Shown here: piece by piece, positions 12,020-23,887 of the stretch
Numbering within the stretch: position 1 is the first letter of the stretch
Layout: every line of letters begins with the position of its first letter
NCBI GenBank assembly: GCA_029706075.1
Contig: JAINUG010000199.1
Coordinates: 806,001-870,000, forward strand
DNA length: 64,000 bases
DNA from: Aldrovandia affinis
Taxonomy: Eukaryota; Chordata; Actinopteri; Notacanthiformes; Halosauridae
Direction of reading: 5' to 3'
Notes under the pieces: model-generated
Seen by the model: the letters and a program-made list of their open reading frames with translations, nothing else
The model's database searches: none
What the model was told of the DNA's origin: nothing
Made by a program: the position numbers and the translations under genes

Positions 12020-14092
12020 GTAGATGTGTGCATACGCAACAGTTGGTCTTGTTTACGCTCTGTGCTGTGCTTTTACAAATCTCTTCCCTCTTATACCGTG
12101 ATTATCATCAATATGGTCAAAGACCCCACTGCCCGCCACTGGAGGTTCGCCATAGCTGTGTCTAAATCCCAGTAAGAGGGTTGTTTGCTTCACCGGTTTT
12201 GAGACAGGTGTGTTCTATATTTCACACCTCCGTTTGTAGCCGGACTTCTCCCTTCTGAGCACAACTCTTTTAGGTACCTACTCACCCTTTGTTACCTTTT
12301 TACAGTGGGACAGATGCACCCAGGTGGATCGCTCGGCAATCTTTACTGCTGTTGGAGTTGTTAGTAGCACCTGATACGGCCCTTTCCACTTTGGTTGATG
12401 CCACGCCTTGTGCCTTGGATCTTTAATCAGTACCCAGTCCCCGACCTGCAGCTTTTCTTTTGGTATTCCAGCTGTAAGAGTTTACACATTTCTTGTTTAT
12501 TAGATAACATTTTCTTCATATACTCTGCCAATGTGGGATTATCCTCTAATATTCTATCTCCAAAATGCGGTAGGTGATAGGCTTTTCACATCTAGGTATT
12601 ATTTCTCTACAAATTATTTTTGCCACAGTTGTGCATCAATTTTTGAGGTAGGGTATGCTTCTACCCAACCTGAGAATGGGTCAATCATTACTAAGCAGCT
12701 CTTTTTCCCCTCACTTGGTGTGAGGTGGATGAAATCCATCATCCAAGATTCAAATCGTCAAAACATGTTAAACACCTTTTACAAAAAATTTTTTTGTAGT
12801 TTGTAAATCCAAACGTTGTATATATCATATCTACCCTCCCTCCTCTTGAGACATGGCATATGCCATGACTCAACTCTGCAGCTATGGTAAACAAAGATCT
12901 CGGTAATACAGGTTTCTTTTCTGGGCCCACCCACAGGCCAGTTTCGTTCTCAGTACATTTTTGGTTGCCCCACATCCTTTTCTCTGGTCACTTCTGCTTC
13001 ATGTTGCATGTCTCTCAAGAGAGTGTAATCGAGAGTGACGCAATCAATCTCTTTAAACACTCCCTGAGTGTCTGCAGCTGCTTCTTTTGCAGCAGAGTCT
13101 GCGAATGCATTCCCCAGGGACACCTCATCTGTTCCTTTCGTATGTGCTGCACATTTACATCTCGCCAGTATTTTGGGTTTCTGTAATGCCACAATCAGTT
13201 CCAGTATCAATGGTGCCTGCGTTATTGGTTTACCCTGTTGAAGTCATTCTTTTTTCAGGATCCATCCACATAGAATGTTACTTCTGCGTCATGAATGGGT
13301 GTGTCCATTAACCCGGGGCGTGCTGCCACAGACCTAGATGTTTCAGCTACACAATTGTGAGGATCTCCATCCTCAGCAGTTGTCAGCAAGGTAGCCGGAT
13401 TAAGTGTGGTGCACCTTACAATTGTTAGATTAGGAGTTGTTAGTAGAGTCGCCATACAGCTCAGCTGTCTTGCTGGTGACAAGAATGTATGTTTTCTTTG
13501 CAGTAGTAATACAGAAACTACATGTGGTACCATCAGTGTCAATGGTTGGTATAACACTATGGTTTGTGAGGCTTTTACTGCTAATGCTGCTGCTTCTACA
13601 GTTTGTAGACAGCAGTCCTCGTGCTACAGGATCCAGTTCTGTGGAGTAATAAGCAATTGGTCTTTGCTTACCTCCAAACCTGTTTTACCTGCTCAAAGGC
13701 TTCGTTGAGTTCAGGAGTCCATTTGATTGGATCTCGAGCCTCCATTGGTTTGCTGTAAATACAATCTAACAGTGGCTGCATCAATTGTGCATAATTACAC
13801 ATCCAGGTTCGGCAGAAATGTATCATTCCTAAAAAAAATATCATCTGTTTTTTTTATTTTAGGCTTTGGGGCCTGCAGTATCGCTGTTTTCCTATCCTGA
13901 AAGGCTCTGCCTTGAGCTGAGATAGCGTGTCCCAGATATTTTACTTCTGGGAGACGCCACTGTAATTTTCCCTTGCTTACCTTGTGGCCTAGAGGCCAGA
14001 AAGACCAAACATGCCTTTTAGTCTATTTCGCAGTGCTCCCGAGAAGGAGAGCAATTCAATATGTCGTCTACATACAGGAGGAGTTTTTTTAA
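12020..14092 (-). pseudogene. pol: pol remnant: reverse transcriptase, RNase H, integrase
   Basis: Read from 14092 leftwards on the minus strand. The reverse-transcriptase active-site motif YVDDI comes first (about 14080-14064), so the fingers and palm before it are gone. It is followed by thumb and connection sequence (around 13860-13680). RNase H follows, with a YVDGS block (13265-13255) and the HTKGTDEV...NAFADSAAKEAA region (13140-13070). The integrase core with a VMIDPFSGWVEAYP motif lies near 12690-12640. An integrase C-terminal domain ([31 protein letters not shown]) lies at 12460-12310. This order and these motifs match gammaretrovirus-like Pol. Many frameshifts and stops separate the pieces. 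Confidence 0.75.
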
Positions 14093-14866
14093 TTTTATTT
14101 TTTTAATCACAGATACTGCCAAAATGCCTAAAATGCCTAAAATGTAAAATGTACATAGTACAGTGCAGATCAGATGGATCATTCATTTTCAGATTCTTTG
14201 CTGTCTACAATGAATGCGTCATTTTTTTACTTTTCTTTTATTTTTTTATTTTGAGCCCAGAGTGTTTGCAGAACATCATACAATACCTAATTATTTATCT
14301 GATGTAAACTAGGATGGTCATCGGAAAGAGCTAGCAGCGTGCTGTACGGTTCAAATTGCAGTTGTGTATGCATACAGGCACAGTAGCAAACAATGATATT
14401 TTTACAACCTTGGATTTCTGTCTGCACTCCCTACCAGGCGGCATTTCTCTAACACAAGAACCCACATCTTCCCATTCACATTCGGTCATTTTCGATAATG
14501 AAATATGCGGCTGCCTGATTTGTTCAAATAATCATTTCTGCTCTTCACTCAAGTTTACCAGAATTCCAGTCAATTTCGGTCAACTATACATGGTGCCTAA
14601 ACATCTCGTTTAGTTTATTTGCTCATATTCTCATATTCTAAATGTCTTAGTCAGGGGTAAGAAGAGAGCAGTGCTATAAGAGTTCGCTGGGGCTGTCTGC
14701 TCGGACGGAATAAATTCACACAGTTGTGCATGACTGGCAGTATATCCATTCCCATGTGTAATACCAATCTATCAATTGTATAGAATTCCCAAAATGATTT
14801 CCAATAGTACCTATACAACCCATTTTCGTCACATTCAATAGTAATTTTTTGTTTCATTTTAATTGG
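14093..14866. other. Unassigned segment inside the endogenous retrovirus
   Basis: Lies between the pol remnant and the gag fragment, where protease and early reverse transcriptase should be. It starts with a T/A-rich stretch (14089-14115), which suggests an insertion or a deletion-fill. I could not assign a protein; the 68-residue minus-strand frame at 14857-14651 has no recognised motif. Confidence 0.35.
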
Positions 14867-15020
14867 TCTTTCCTAGCCGTTCGCTCGAAGTGAATAGCAT
14901 GTTCTATTATCACTTGCAATCGGCACGTTGCCCACGTAATTACATGTCTTTTAATTAACATTGTTAATGCAGGAGTAAGGCCGTTCAAGAACGCATTTTT
15001 CAGCTGTTGTTCATAAACCC
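14867..15020 (-). pseudogene. gag: gag capsid fragment of the endogenous retrovirus
   Basis: About 48 residues on the minus strand include FLNGLTPAL, then ITW and an IIEHAIHFER helix. This resembles the C-terminal half of retroviral capsid proteins, where an 'F..GL' helix is followed by a tryptophan and an HA-containing helix. The frame ends at a TGA near 14867. The BEL/Pao element cut into it at 15016-15020. The few upstream codons continue on the far side at 22759-22800. Matrix and most of capsid are missing. Confidence 0.5.
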
Positions 15021-15529
15021 TGTAGGGGCCGTTTAGGAATCGGCTAATTTATATACCGTATCGGTAGTTCATATTTTACATATTGGTATATTAATATTTT
15101 CATGTTTGATAATTTAGTTAAAAAGACTGACATGATAATTTCATGTTATAAGTACATTTAGAATTCATTAGTTTAAAAATAGACACAGAGACAAGTGAGA
15201 TAGAACATTTCTTTCTTTAGAACTGTGAACCTAGAATTAATCACATGACCTATGTGCAGCATTGTGGGAGGCAGATCAAGCTTCCGGTCAGATAGATGAA
15301 GCCAGCTCCTGATAGCAACACAGTTTTTTGACCATTCGACATTCGACATTCGGCATTACATTATACATTTATATATTAGACCTGATTTGTAAGAAGAGCT
15401 TTGTTTTGTTTTCATTAAATTGTAAAACTACAAGTCTCTTGTCCTGTCGTCTGCGTTCAAGACTCCACGTTATTCTGGCTTCAAAAGGTGTTTTCATTTT
15501 TTAGAAGACGTGTTGGGAACACACCTATA
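15021..15529 (+). repeat. 5' LTR of the BEL/Pao element
   Basis: 509 bp. Contains TTTATATACC near 15048 and ATTAAATTGT near 15413. Carries a 15-bp segment (about 15210-15228) absent from the 3' LTR. Confidence 0.88.
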
Positions 15530-15766
15530 TTTGTCAAAAACTAGCTAAGCTAGCTAGCGAGCCACACGGACTCGGAGGAGAAAGTGGCTTGGAACTGGAT
15601 GGAACCGGACTGAAAGGTGGCTGGAAGCATAAAGACGGGAGGCAATCCGAAGTAGGAGAACGGGTAATCCTTTGACTCTACGAGACAAGGTAAAAATAAA
15701 TCTTCATATTGTCTATATGCCAGCAGTAGATGTGGCGAAGATAGAAAGCTACAGCCAAGAAAGCTA

Positions 15767-15908
15767 GCGATCGATAGCTAGCCACGGAGGCTCCGCGACT
15801 GAAAAGGTTAAAGCTATCGATAGCTAGCTACAAGGAGGCTCCTCGACTGAAAAAGTTAAAGCGATTGATAACTAGCTACACGGAGGCTACGCGACTGTAA
15901 AGGTTAAA
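15767..15908 (+). repeat. 47-bp tandem repeat in the BEL/Pao leader, three units
   Basis: Units begin at 15767, 15813 and 15861 and end GGTTAAA/AGTTAAA at 15812, 15860 and 15908. Each has GAT(C/T)GATA, a CTAGC segment, GGAGGCT and CGACTG. A further partial unit (GTGATTGACAGC) follows. It lies between the LTR and the gag start. Confidence 0.8.
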
Positions 15909-16054
15909 GTGATTGACAGCTATCCTGCGCGTGCAACTTTGACTCAGCCACGCAGAATCTGGCATTGTAATAGAAGCTGTATTGCATTTGTTTTTATTGA
16001 GGAAAAGTGACTTTGAATTGAAAGGTGCTTTTGAACACATTGCATGCAACTAGA

Positions 16055-19000
16055 ATGAGCCAGTCTGCAATTGATAAGATGGATGGGGAAAAGGAGCAAA
16101 GAAACGTGGAAAATCCTACGGAGCAGGATAAGGAGAGGTCACGTAGGCTAACAGAAAAAGGAATGGAAAGTAAATTACAAAGATGCATTGCACTAAGAAG
16201 AAGATTTGTCTACCAGAATTAATGTAACAGAAGCATTGATGAAGGATGAACAAAATGCAGAACTTGTCCAAGATGGAATGGAAAATGACTTTGTTAGTAC
16301 ATTAGAAGAATTTAAATGTCTTAACAGAGAAGTACTGGGCCTTATGTCTGAAGATGAACAGGCAATAGACCAAGAGAACTGGTTTGAACCAAAAATGGCA
16401 TCCATAATAGGCTTTATGAAAAGAGCGAAAGAATGGATCGCAGCTGCACACATATCTGATCAGCAGAAAGAGAACGCTCCGCTAAAAAGGCAGCTTGAAG
16501 CGGAAGATGTCCTGCAAGATGGCGTCCAGGCAGACGATAGCGCCTCGCAGACCGGCGTCCACAACCCTGGGTCAGTATGCTCACGCGGGTCTCGCGTAAG
16601 CCGCTCAACAGTAGAATCGAGAGTGTCAGTGACCCGTGTTAGACAAGAGGCAGAACATGCAGCGCTACTTGAACGCGGCGCAGCAAAGAGAAGGCAGCAA
16701 CTAGAACAAGAAGAAGCGGAGCTGCAGCGGCTCGAGTTGGAAGAAAACGCCTTAAAGAAACAGCGCGAAATATGGCGGGGCATAGAAATAGCTAGAATAA
16801 AAGCTAAAAAGGAAGAACTCGAGATGGAAACTGCATTGGCCGAAAGTAGCGCGAAACTAAAAGTGCTCAACGAATACGAAAGATCAGAAGATGGTGCGAG
16901 TAGTCACGGGCGAAGGTCAAGAAACAGAGGGAGCCTGAGACACGACGTAACCCGCGTCTCGCCTCCTCAGCCAGATGTTACGACTCCTCAAGCACTGCTG
17001 CAGATGCTACAAACACCACCGATGGCTCTACAAGACATCAGCTCTCATTCCAACGTTAGCAGAGATGGTGATATACTGAAGGTCATGCAAAAGCAGAATG
17101 TGATCACAGAGCTGCTCGTAAAGCAGCAGAAGCAATCCCAGCTACCAACCAAGGATATTCCAGTGTTCAGGGGTGACGCACTGCAATACAAGTCCTTCAT
17201 CCGAGCATTCGAACATTCCATAGAACAGAAGACAGACAACGATCAGGATAAACTGTACTTCTTGGAACAATTTACAAATGGCGAACCCCAAGAGCTAGTT
17301 CGGAGCTGCGTCCACATGCAACCTAGCAGAGGCTACAAAGAAGCAAAGCGACTGTTACACAAGCATTACGGGGACGAACTACGGATCGCCAGCGCATACA
17401 TCGACAAGGCACTGCAGTGGCCGCAGATCAAGTCCGAAGACGGAAAGGCGCTAAATGCCTACGCAATGTTCCTAGTCGGATGCCGCAACACTATGGAGGA
17501 CATAGAGTCCCTGGAGGAGATGGATAACCCTACCAACCTACGGACAGTGGTATCCAAGTTACCCTACAAGATGAAAGAGCGTTGGCGTGCTGAAGCCTAC
17601 AACATCAAAGAGAGGCGAGACCGAAGAGCAAAATTTACCGACCTGGTGAGCTATATAGAGCGTCAAGCCAAAATAGCAACGGATCCCCTCTTCGGCGACA
17701 TCCCAGACAGCCGTCCTACCTCCGCTGGAAAGAACGACAAGGAAAGACCCCCAGCTAAGAAAGAGAAACGAGGGAGCTTCGCGACGAACGTCTCCACTGA
17801 AAACCAAAGGATTAAAGGGGCAGGAGAGAAGTCAGCAAACCCAAATAAAAGAGGAAGCGCCTTCGAAAAGCCATGTATGTACTGTCAGCAAGCTCACACC
17901 CTAGCCACCTGCAACAAAATCAGGAAACAGCCGCACAAGGAACGGGTGGAGTTTTTGAAGTCAAGGGGCTTATGCTTCGGGTGCTTGGCTTCGGGCCATC
18001 TCAGCAAGTTCTGCAGGAAAAGAACAGAGTGTAAGGAATGTGAATTAAAGCACCCAGACATCCTACACAAAGATAAAGAAGACTCTGCCTCTCAGGGAAA
18101 GAACAACGGCGCTCAAGAAGAAGAAGCAAGCCCACAAGTTCCCGTCACGCAAGAGGCCACCTGCCTCACTGGGGCCGGAGAAAACGAATGTGTGCTGTCA
18201 ATAGTACCGGTGAAAATCAAGTCAAGAAAGAGCGACAAGCATGTAGAAACGTATGCTCTTATGGACCCGGGGAGCACAGCGACATTCATCACAGAAGACC
18301 TGCGAAAGAAACTGAATGTTAAAGGGAAACCAACACAAATACTTCTGAGCACCATGAATCAAGATCGGCCTGGAGGACAGAAACCCATGAACAGCTACGT
18401 GATATCAGACTTGGAGGTATGTGGGCTGGAAGACAGCAAGTTCATCGAGCTCCCCAAGGCGTACACCCACGGTAGCATACCTGTGCACACCGAGAACATA
18501 CCCAAGCAATCAGAGATCCGGAAGTGGCCCTACCTCAGCGAAGTGCGCCTGCCAGAGATAGAAGCGGACGTCGGCCTACTCATCGGAGCGAACTGTTCAA
18601 GCGCAATGGAGCCATGGCACGTCATAAACAGTCGAAACGGAGGACCCTATGCGGTGAAGACTGCCATTGGCTGGGTCGTGAACGGACCCATAAGGAAGGA
18701 GCTGAGTGAAAAGGAGAAACCACCTCACTGCTCAGTAAACAGAATCACAGTGACAGAAATCGAGAAGTTACTCGTACAACAGTACAACACTGATTTCCCA
18801 GAGCGTAACTACGACGACAAAGAAGAGATGTCTCAAGAAGACAAGCAGTTCATGCAGTCGGTGAAGAAAACGACAACCTTCGAGAACGGCCACTACAGCA
18901 TCGGGTTGCCGCTCAGGAACCACAAGCTGCCAATGCCCAAGAACCGTTGTATGGCGGAGCAGCGCCTGGCTAGCTTGCGCAGAAAGTTCAGGAAGGACCC

Positions 19001-22000
19001 TGGCTTCTATGAAGATTACAAGTGCTTCATGGACAATGTCATCGAAAAGGGCTACGCCGTCCGAGTTCCGGATGACCAGCTGAACCGTGCTGACGTCAGG
19101 GTGTCCTACATACCACACCACGGGGTGTATCACCCTAAGAAGAGAAAGATACGAGTAGTCTTCGACTGCGCCGCCTCCTTTCAAGACCAGTCTCTGAACA
19201 GTAGACTACTACAGGGACCTAACATGACCAACACGCTGGTTGGTGTCCTCTTAAGATTCCGTGAGGAGCCAGTTGCGATGATGGCTGACATTGAGTCGAT
19301 GTTTTATCAGGTGAAGGTACCTGAACATGACGCAGACCTCCAACGCTTCCTTTGGTGGCCCGACGGCAAGTTGAACGAGCCCATGGAAGAGTTCAGAATG
19401 ATGGTGCACCTCTTTGGCGCCACCTCGTCACCCAGCGTCGCATCATATGCATTGAAGAGGACCGCTGAGGATCACAAAGACATTGCGTCCCCAGAAGCCG
19501 TCCAAACAGTCCTAAACAACTTCTACGTAGACGACTGCTTGAAGAGCATGCCTACAGAAGATGACGCAATGACCTTGGCTAAAGACCTTCGCACCCTGTG
19601 TGCCAGCGGAGGATTCACTTTGACAAAGTGGACGAGCCATAACAGAAAGGTGCTCATGTCCATTCCCGAAGAACAGAGAGCTAAAGAAACAAAGAACCTG
19701 GATCTCAGCTCTGAAGCTCTACCTGTCGAGAGAGCTCGGTATACAGTGGGATACAGAAAACTCGTCAACTCCATCTACGACCCCCTCGGCCTACTGGCAC
19801 CGGTCATCCTGCCCGCTAAACTCCTGCTGAAAGATCTCTGTAAGGAGCAAAGTGGATGGGACGAAGACATCAGTGAAAAACATGCAGAGGATTGGAAAGG
19901 ATGGACAGAAGATGTTACCTACCTCTCCAACTTCCAAGTGAACAGGTGCTTGAAACCTGCCGACTTCGGACGCACTGCTTCAGCGCAGTTGCACCACTTC
20001 TCGGATGCCTCAGAGTATGCCTATGGCACCGCATCTTACCTGTTACTGGAGAACAAGCAAGGCAAGAAGCATTGTTCCCTCGTGATGGGCAAGTCGAGAG
20101 TGGCCTCACTCAAACAGGTCACGATCCCCAGACTAGAACTGACAGCGGCAGTCGTCGCCGTGAAGATAGACAAGATGCTGCACCAAGAACTCCAAGTTCC
20201 GCTACAGCCGTCTACCTTCTGGACCGATAGCACTACGGTGCTCAGATACATAGACAACGACACTGCTCGCTTTAAAACCTTCGTGGCAAACAGAATCAAC
20301 GTGATCCGAGAAGCCACCAAGCCTTCCCAGTGGAAGTATGTAAGAACAACAGAAAACCCAGCGGATTTACCCAGCAGGGGCCTGAAGGCCAAGAGCTTGG
20401 CACAGTCAAGAACGTGGATCGACGGACCAAGTTTCCTGCTGAACAACGAGTGTGACTGGCCGGAGCAACCCATGCAAAGGAAGGAAAGCCTTCAAAACGA
20501 CCCTGAGGTCAAGAACATGGCGACAGTCAACACAATCCAAGTCGAAGAGGACAAAGAACCAATGAACAAGCTGATCGACTACTACTCAGAGTGGCATAAA
20601 CTAAAACGAGCTGTGGCCTGGATTCTAAAACTAAAGAGAACTCTGCAACAACTGAAAGATGAAAGAAAGGAGTTATCAAGAACCATCATCCAAGCAGAAA
20701 AAGACCCTGAAAAGCAAAGGTCAAAGTTAGAACATCACATGAAGAAATACAAATCAACAAGGGAAAAGAAACCACTTACCTTGGATGATCTGGTCGCAGC
20801 CGAGTCAGAAATAATCAAGTTCAGCCAGAGACAACAGTTCAACGAAGAACTCCAAGCACTACAGAAGGGAAAGCAAGTTAGTCGCAACAGTCAGTTGTTC
20901 AGACTAGACCCTATACTTCAAGACAGCATCCTGAGGGTCGGCGGAAGACTCAACAAGTCAGCCATGCCAGAGACCGCCAAACGCCCAGCCATCATATCTA
21001 AACACAGCAGAGTTGCCACACTGATCCTGTCAGACATCCACCAAAGGACAGGACACGCCGGACGCAGCTATGTCCTGGCGCAGCTAAGACGCAAGTATTG
21101 GATCCCACAAGCCAACTCTGCAATCAGAAAGCTACTCCACAAGTGTGTTGTGTGCCGCAGGATCACTGGAAAGGTCGGGGAGCAGAAGATGGCGAACTTA
21201 CCTGAAGATCGCCTCCTGCCCGATAAACCCCCATTTACCAACACCGGCGTCGACTTCTTCGGGCCCTTTGATGTAAAGCGGGGCCGGGGTACAGTCAAGA
21301 GATACGGCGTGTTGTTCACCTGCCTTACCCTGAGAGCCGTACACATAGAGGTCGCAGACAGCCTCGACACAGACTCTTGCATAAACGCAATTCGACGCTT
21401 TGTATGCCGCAGAGGTCAAGTCACCATCATGCGTTCGGATAACGGCACGAATTTCGTGGCCGCCGAAAGAGAATTGAGAGAAGCAATCCAACAACTGGAT
21501 AATGACAAGATCGAAAGAGCCTTACAACCAAAATAAATCAAATGGATATTCAACAGCCCAGCAGCCTCCCACCAAGGCGGTGTTTGGGAGAGACAGATTC
21601 GAACAGTCAGAAGAATCCTCAGCTCTATCATGAAGGAGCAAGCCATAAACGACGACTGTATCCAGACGACGATGTGCGAGGTCGAGAGCATCATCAACGG
21701 AAGACCGCTCACCACCATCTCGGATGACATGAACGACCTCGAGCCTCTGACACCCAACCATTTGTTGCTGTTGAAGTCCCAACCTAACATGCCCCCAGGC
21801 ATCTTCAACAAAGACGACATGTACACAAAGAAAAGATGGAAGCAAGTCCAGTACTTGTCGGATTTGTTCTGGACTAGATGGACTCGTGAGTATCTCCCAC
21901 TCCTCCAAGAGCGCCAGAAATGGTCAACACCAAGACGAAACTTCGCAACTGGAGATGTCGTGCTCCTAGTGGACAGCACTTCCCCACGCAACTCCTGGCT

Positions 22001-22130
22001 CCTGGGAAGAGTAGTCGAAACACTACCGGATTCAAGCGGGGTGGTACGAAGAGTCAAGATAAAGACCAAGACCAACGTGTTGGAGAGACCAGTAAACAAG
22101 TTGTGCCTGCTAGAAGAAGCAGCAGCCTGA
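16055..22130 (+). pseudogene. gag-pol: BEL/Pao Gag-Pol polyprotein, one frameshift and one in-frame stop
   Basis: Start chosen at ATG 16055 because its frame (MSQSAIDKMDGEKEQ) flows into the Gag sequence after a 1-nt shift near 16205-16207. The frame is then open from 16206 to a TAA at 21534-21536 and continues in the same frame to 22130. Numbering from 16206: glutamate-rich coiled coil about 160-245; Pao-type Gag core about 320-470; zinc knuckles CxxC-H-C near 555 and CFGCLASGHLSKFC near 588; protease MDPGSTATFI near 685; reverse transcriptase with VVFDCAAS near 981 and YVDDC near 1106; RNase H with FSDASEYAYG near 1264 and WTDSTT near 1340; integrase zinc H...H and CVVC near 1611-1648, then catalytic D (GVDFFGPF, about 1682) and D (RSDNGTNF, about 1743). 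The matching E (GVWERQ) lies after the TAA, near 21590. The protein would copy RNA and integrate the cDNA. Without its C-terminus the integrase is incomplete. Confidence 0.92.
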
Positions 22131-22260
22131 GAAGAGAGGACTTCAGTTAGAATAGTCCCCAAGAGACTTTATGTTTGTCAGTTCATAGACATCATAATTG
22201 TTTAGTTTATAAGCTAGTAATTGCTTAGCCCTCCTGCCTAACCAATTAGGGGCCGGATAA
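22131..22260 (+). other. BEL/Pao 3' untranslated region with purine-rich tract
   Basis: Short spacer between the stop codon and the 3' LTR. It holds AATTAGGGGCCGGATAA just before the LTR, the expected place of the polypurine tract, although the tract is short. Confidence 0.4.
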
Positions 22261-22753
22261 TGTAGGGGCCGTTTAGGAATCGGCTAATTTATATACCGTA
22301 TCGGTAGTTCATATTTTACATATTGGTATATTAATATTTTCATGTTTGATAATTTAGTTAAAAAGACTGACATGATAATTTCATGTTATAAGTACATTTA
22401 GAATTCATTAGTTTAAAAATAGACACAGAGACAAGTGAGATAGAACATTTACAACCTAGAATTAATCACATGACCTATGTGCAGCATTGTGGGAGGCAGA
22501 TCAAGCTTCCGGTCAGATAGATGAAGCCAGCTCCTGATAGCAACACAGTTTTTTGACCATTCGACATTCGACATTCGGCATTACATTATACATTTATATA
22601 TTAGACCTGATTTGTAAGAAGAGCTTTGTTTTGTTTTCATTAAATTGTAAAACTACAAGTCTCTTGTCCTGTCGTCTGCGTTCAAGACTCCACGTTATTC
22701 TGGCTTCAAAAGGTGTTTTCATTTTTAGAAGACGTGTTGGGAACACACCTATA
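22261..22753 (+). repeat. 3' LTR of the BEL/Pao element
   Basis: 493 bp, nearly identical to 15021-15529 apart from the indel near 22450 and one T in a poly-T run. Followed by the AACCC duplication. Confidence 0.88.
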
Positions 22754-22758
22754 AACCC

Positions 22759-23867
22759 CATCGTTATTATTTGCAGGTGGTTCAAGACCACTGGTAGCAT
22801 TAAACACTTTTTTAAGACGGGTTAGGTACGCCATTATAATTTCGTTTTTATTTTGCACACAGTCCAAAATTTTTACGTACACTTTTATTCACTCATACTC
22901 AGGCGCAATTGCATTCATGTCACATTCATTTTTTATTCACTCATACTATGAATAAACACTTGACTTTAGTTTCTTTTGTAAATTCTCCCCAGGTAAATCC
23001 CAGAGGCAATTGTTCACAAACACTTATAATAATAAATTATTTGTCAAATCTCAAACCTCCTCCTAAGAAGTTCCACGCGTAACCCTTACACTTTAAACTT
23101 CTCACCTAATACCTCTTAGAAAACAGTTCCTCACGTGTGCCGTTTTCCGGCGCGTTAGGCTCCAACCTAACAAATTGGAGACACCTCAGGGACTTGAACC
23201 CCCTCCCGGAGACCGGGAGCGTCACCACCTAATTAGGTATACACCGCCGCAGGGACTTGAACCCCATCCCGGAGACCGGGAGTGTCACTACCCAATCAGG
23301 CATACAACCCCCGCCACAAAAACGTTCACGGTTTTAGGAGAACAGTTCCACGAACAAGGCTCGTGTACTGCTTCCAAACTGTTCTTTCCCCATTTTTTTT
23401 TTTTTTTTCTTCATTAGGCTTGCCACATTGCTGGACCTGCAACTTCCCATCAAACTTTTCTTTTCACATGCTCAACCCAATCTCCTGCCCCCGTAAACCT
23501 CAATTCCATTTCCCTTAAATCCTGAGGCAGGTAAACTTAACCATCACTTTCTTTACACCCAACAACAACCACAACCACCTTTGCTATTACACTTTTTCAT
23601 GGTCACATCTATGTTCCGTCACTCTCACTTTTATGGCAAGGCTCTAGGTTCAATATCACACTTTTATCTTAAATAGAATTCGGAAAAATCCCGTCACTCA
23701 CTGCGCTTCCAGAGGAACGTTGGCTGTCTGGCCTCGCTAATTATCCAAGGATCCTGCCCGATCCGGACCGAGGACTTTCTAAAAAAACTTGTCTCTCATA
23801 AAAACAAGCCCCGTGCACGGTTCAGACCTCACGCCCTTCCTCTGCGCCCGTGCGGTGAGATATTGGG
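22759..23867 (-). other. Retroviral leader region and start of the gag remnant
   Basis: On the minus strand this follows the primer site. It has no long open frame. Only the last ~45 bp (22800-22759) read into the gag fragment interrupted by the BEL/Pao element. About 1.0 kb is long for a leader, so matrix sequence may have decayed here. Confidence 0.5.
23185..23310 (-). repeat. Two 63-bp tRNA-like direct repeats in the retroviral leader
   Basis: Units start at 23185 and 23248. On the minus strand each has an A-box-like TGCCTGATTGGGTAGTG (or its diverged form), a hairpin CTCCC-GGTCTCC-GGGAG, and a T-arm-like GGGGTTCAAGTCCC. Together these mimic D-arm, anticodon arm and T-arm of a tRNA. No convincing acceptor stem pairs, so I do not call a tRNA gene. 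Confidence 0.55.
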
Positions 23868-23885
23868 ATCCCGGTCGAGCCCCCA
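23868..23885 (-). other. Primer binding site for proline tRNA
   Basis: Minus strand TGGGGGCTCGACCGGGAT. This matches the tRNA-Pro primer site used by murine-leukaemia-type retroviruses at 17 of 18 positions. It lies 2 nt inside the 5' LTR, the usual spacing. Confidence 0.85.
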
Positions 23886-23887
23886 AT

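Larger units (their letters stand above)
15021..22753 (+). mobile_element. BEL/Pao LTR retrotransposon, near-complete
   Basis: 7,733 bp with both LTRs. A perfect 5-bp target duplication AACCC (15016-15020, 22754-22758) marks the insertion into gag of the endogenous retrovirus. LTRs start TGTAGG and end CCTATA, nearly inverse. The LTRs differ mainly by a 15-16-bp indel and one T, so the insertion is young. The single gag-pol reading has the BEL/Pao order: Gag, zinc knuckles, protease, reverse transcriptase, RNase H, integrase. There is no env. Confidence 0.92.

Noticed and set aside
23185-23310. Two tandem tRNA genes
   Set aside because: No acceptor stem pairs and the anticodon loop lacks the usual T33. 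Kept as tRNA-like repeats only.
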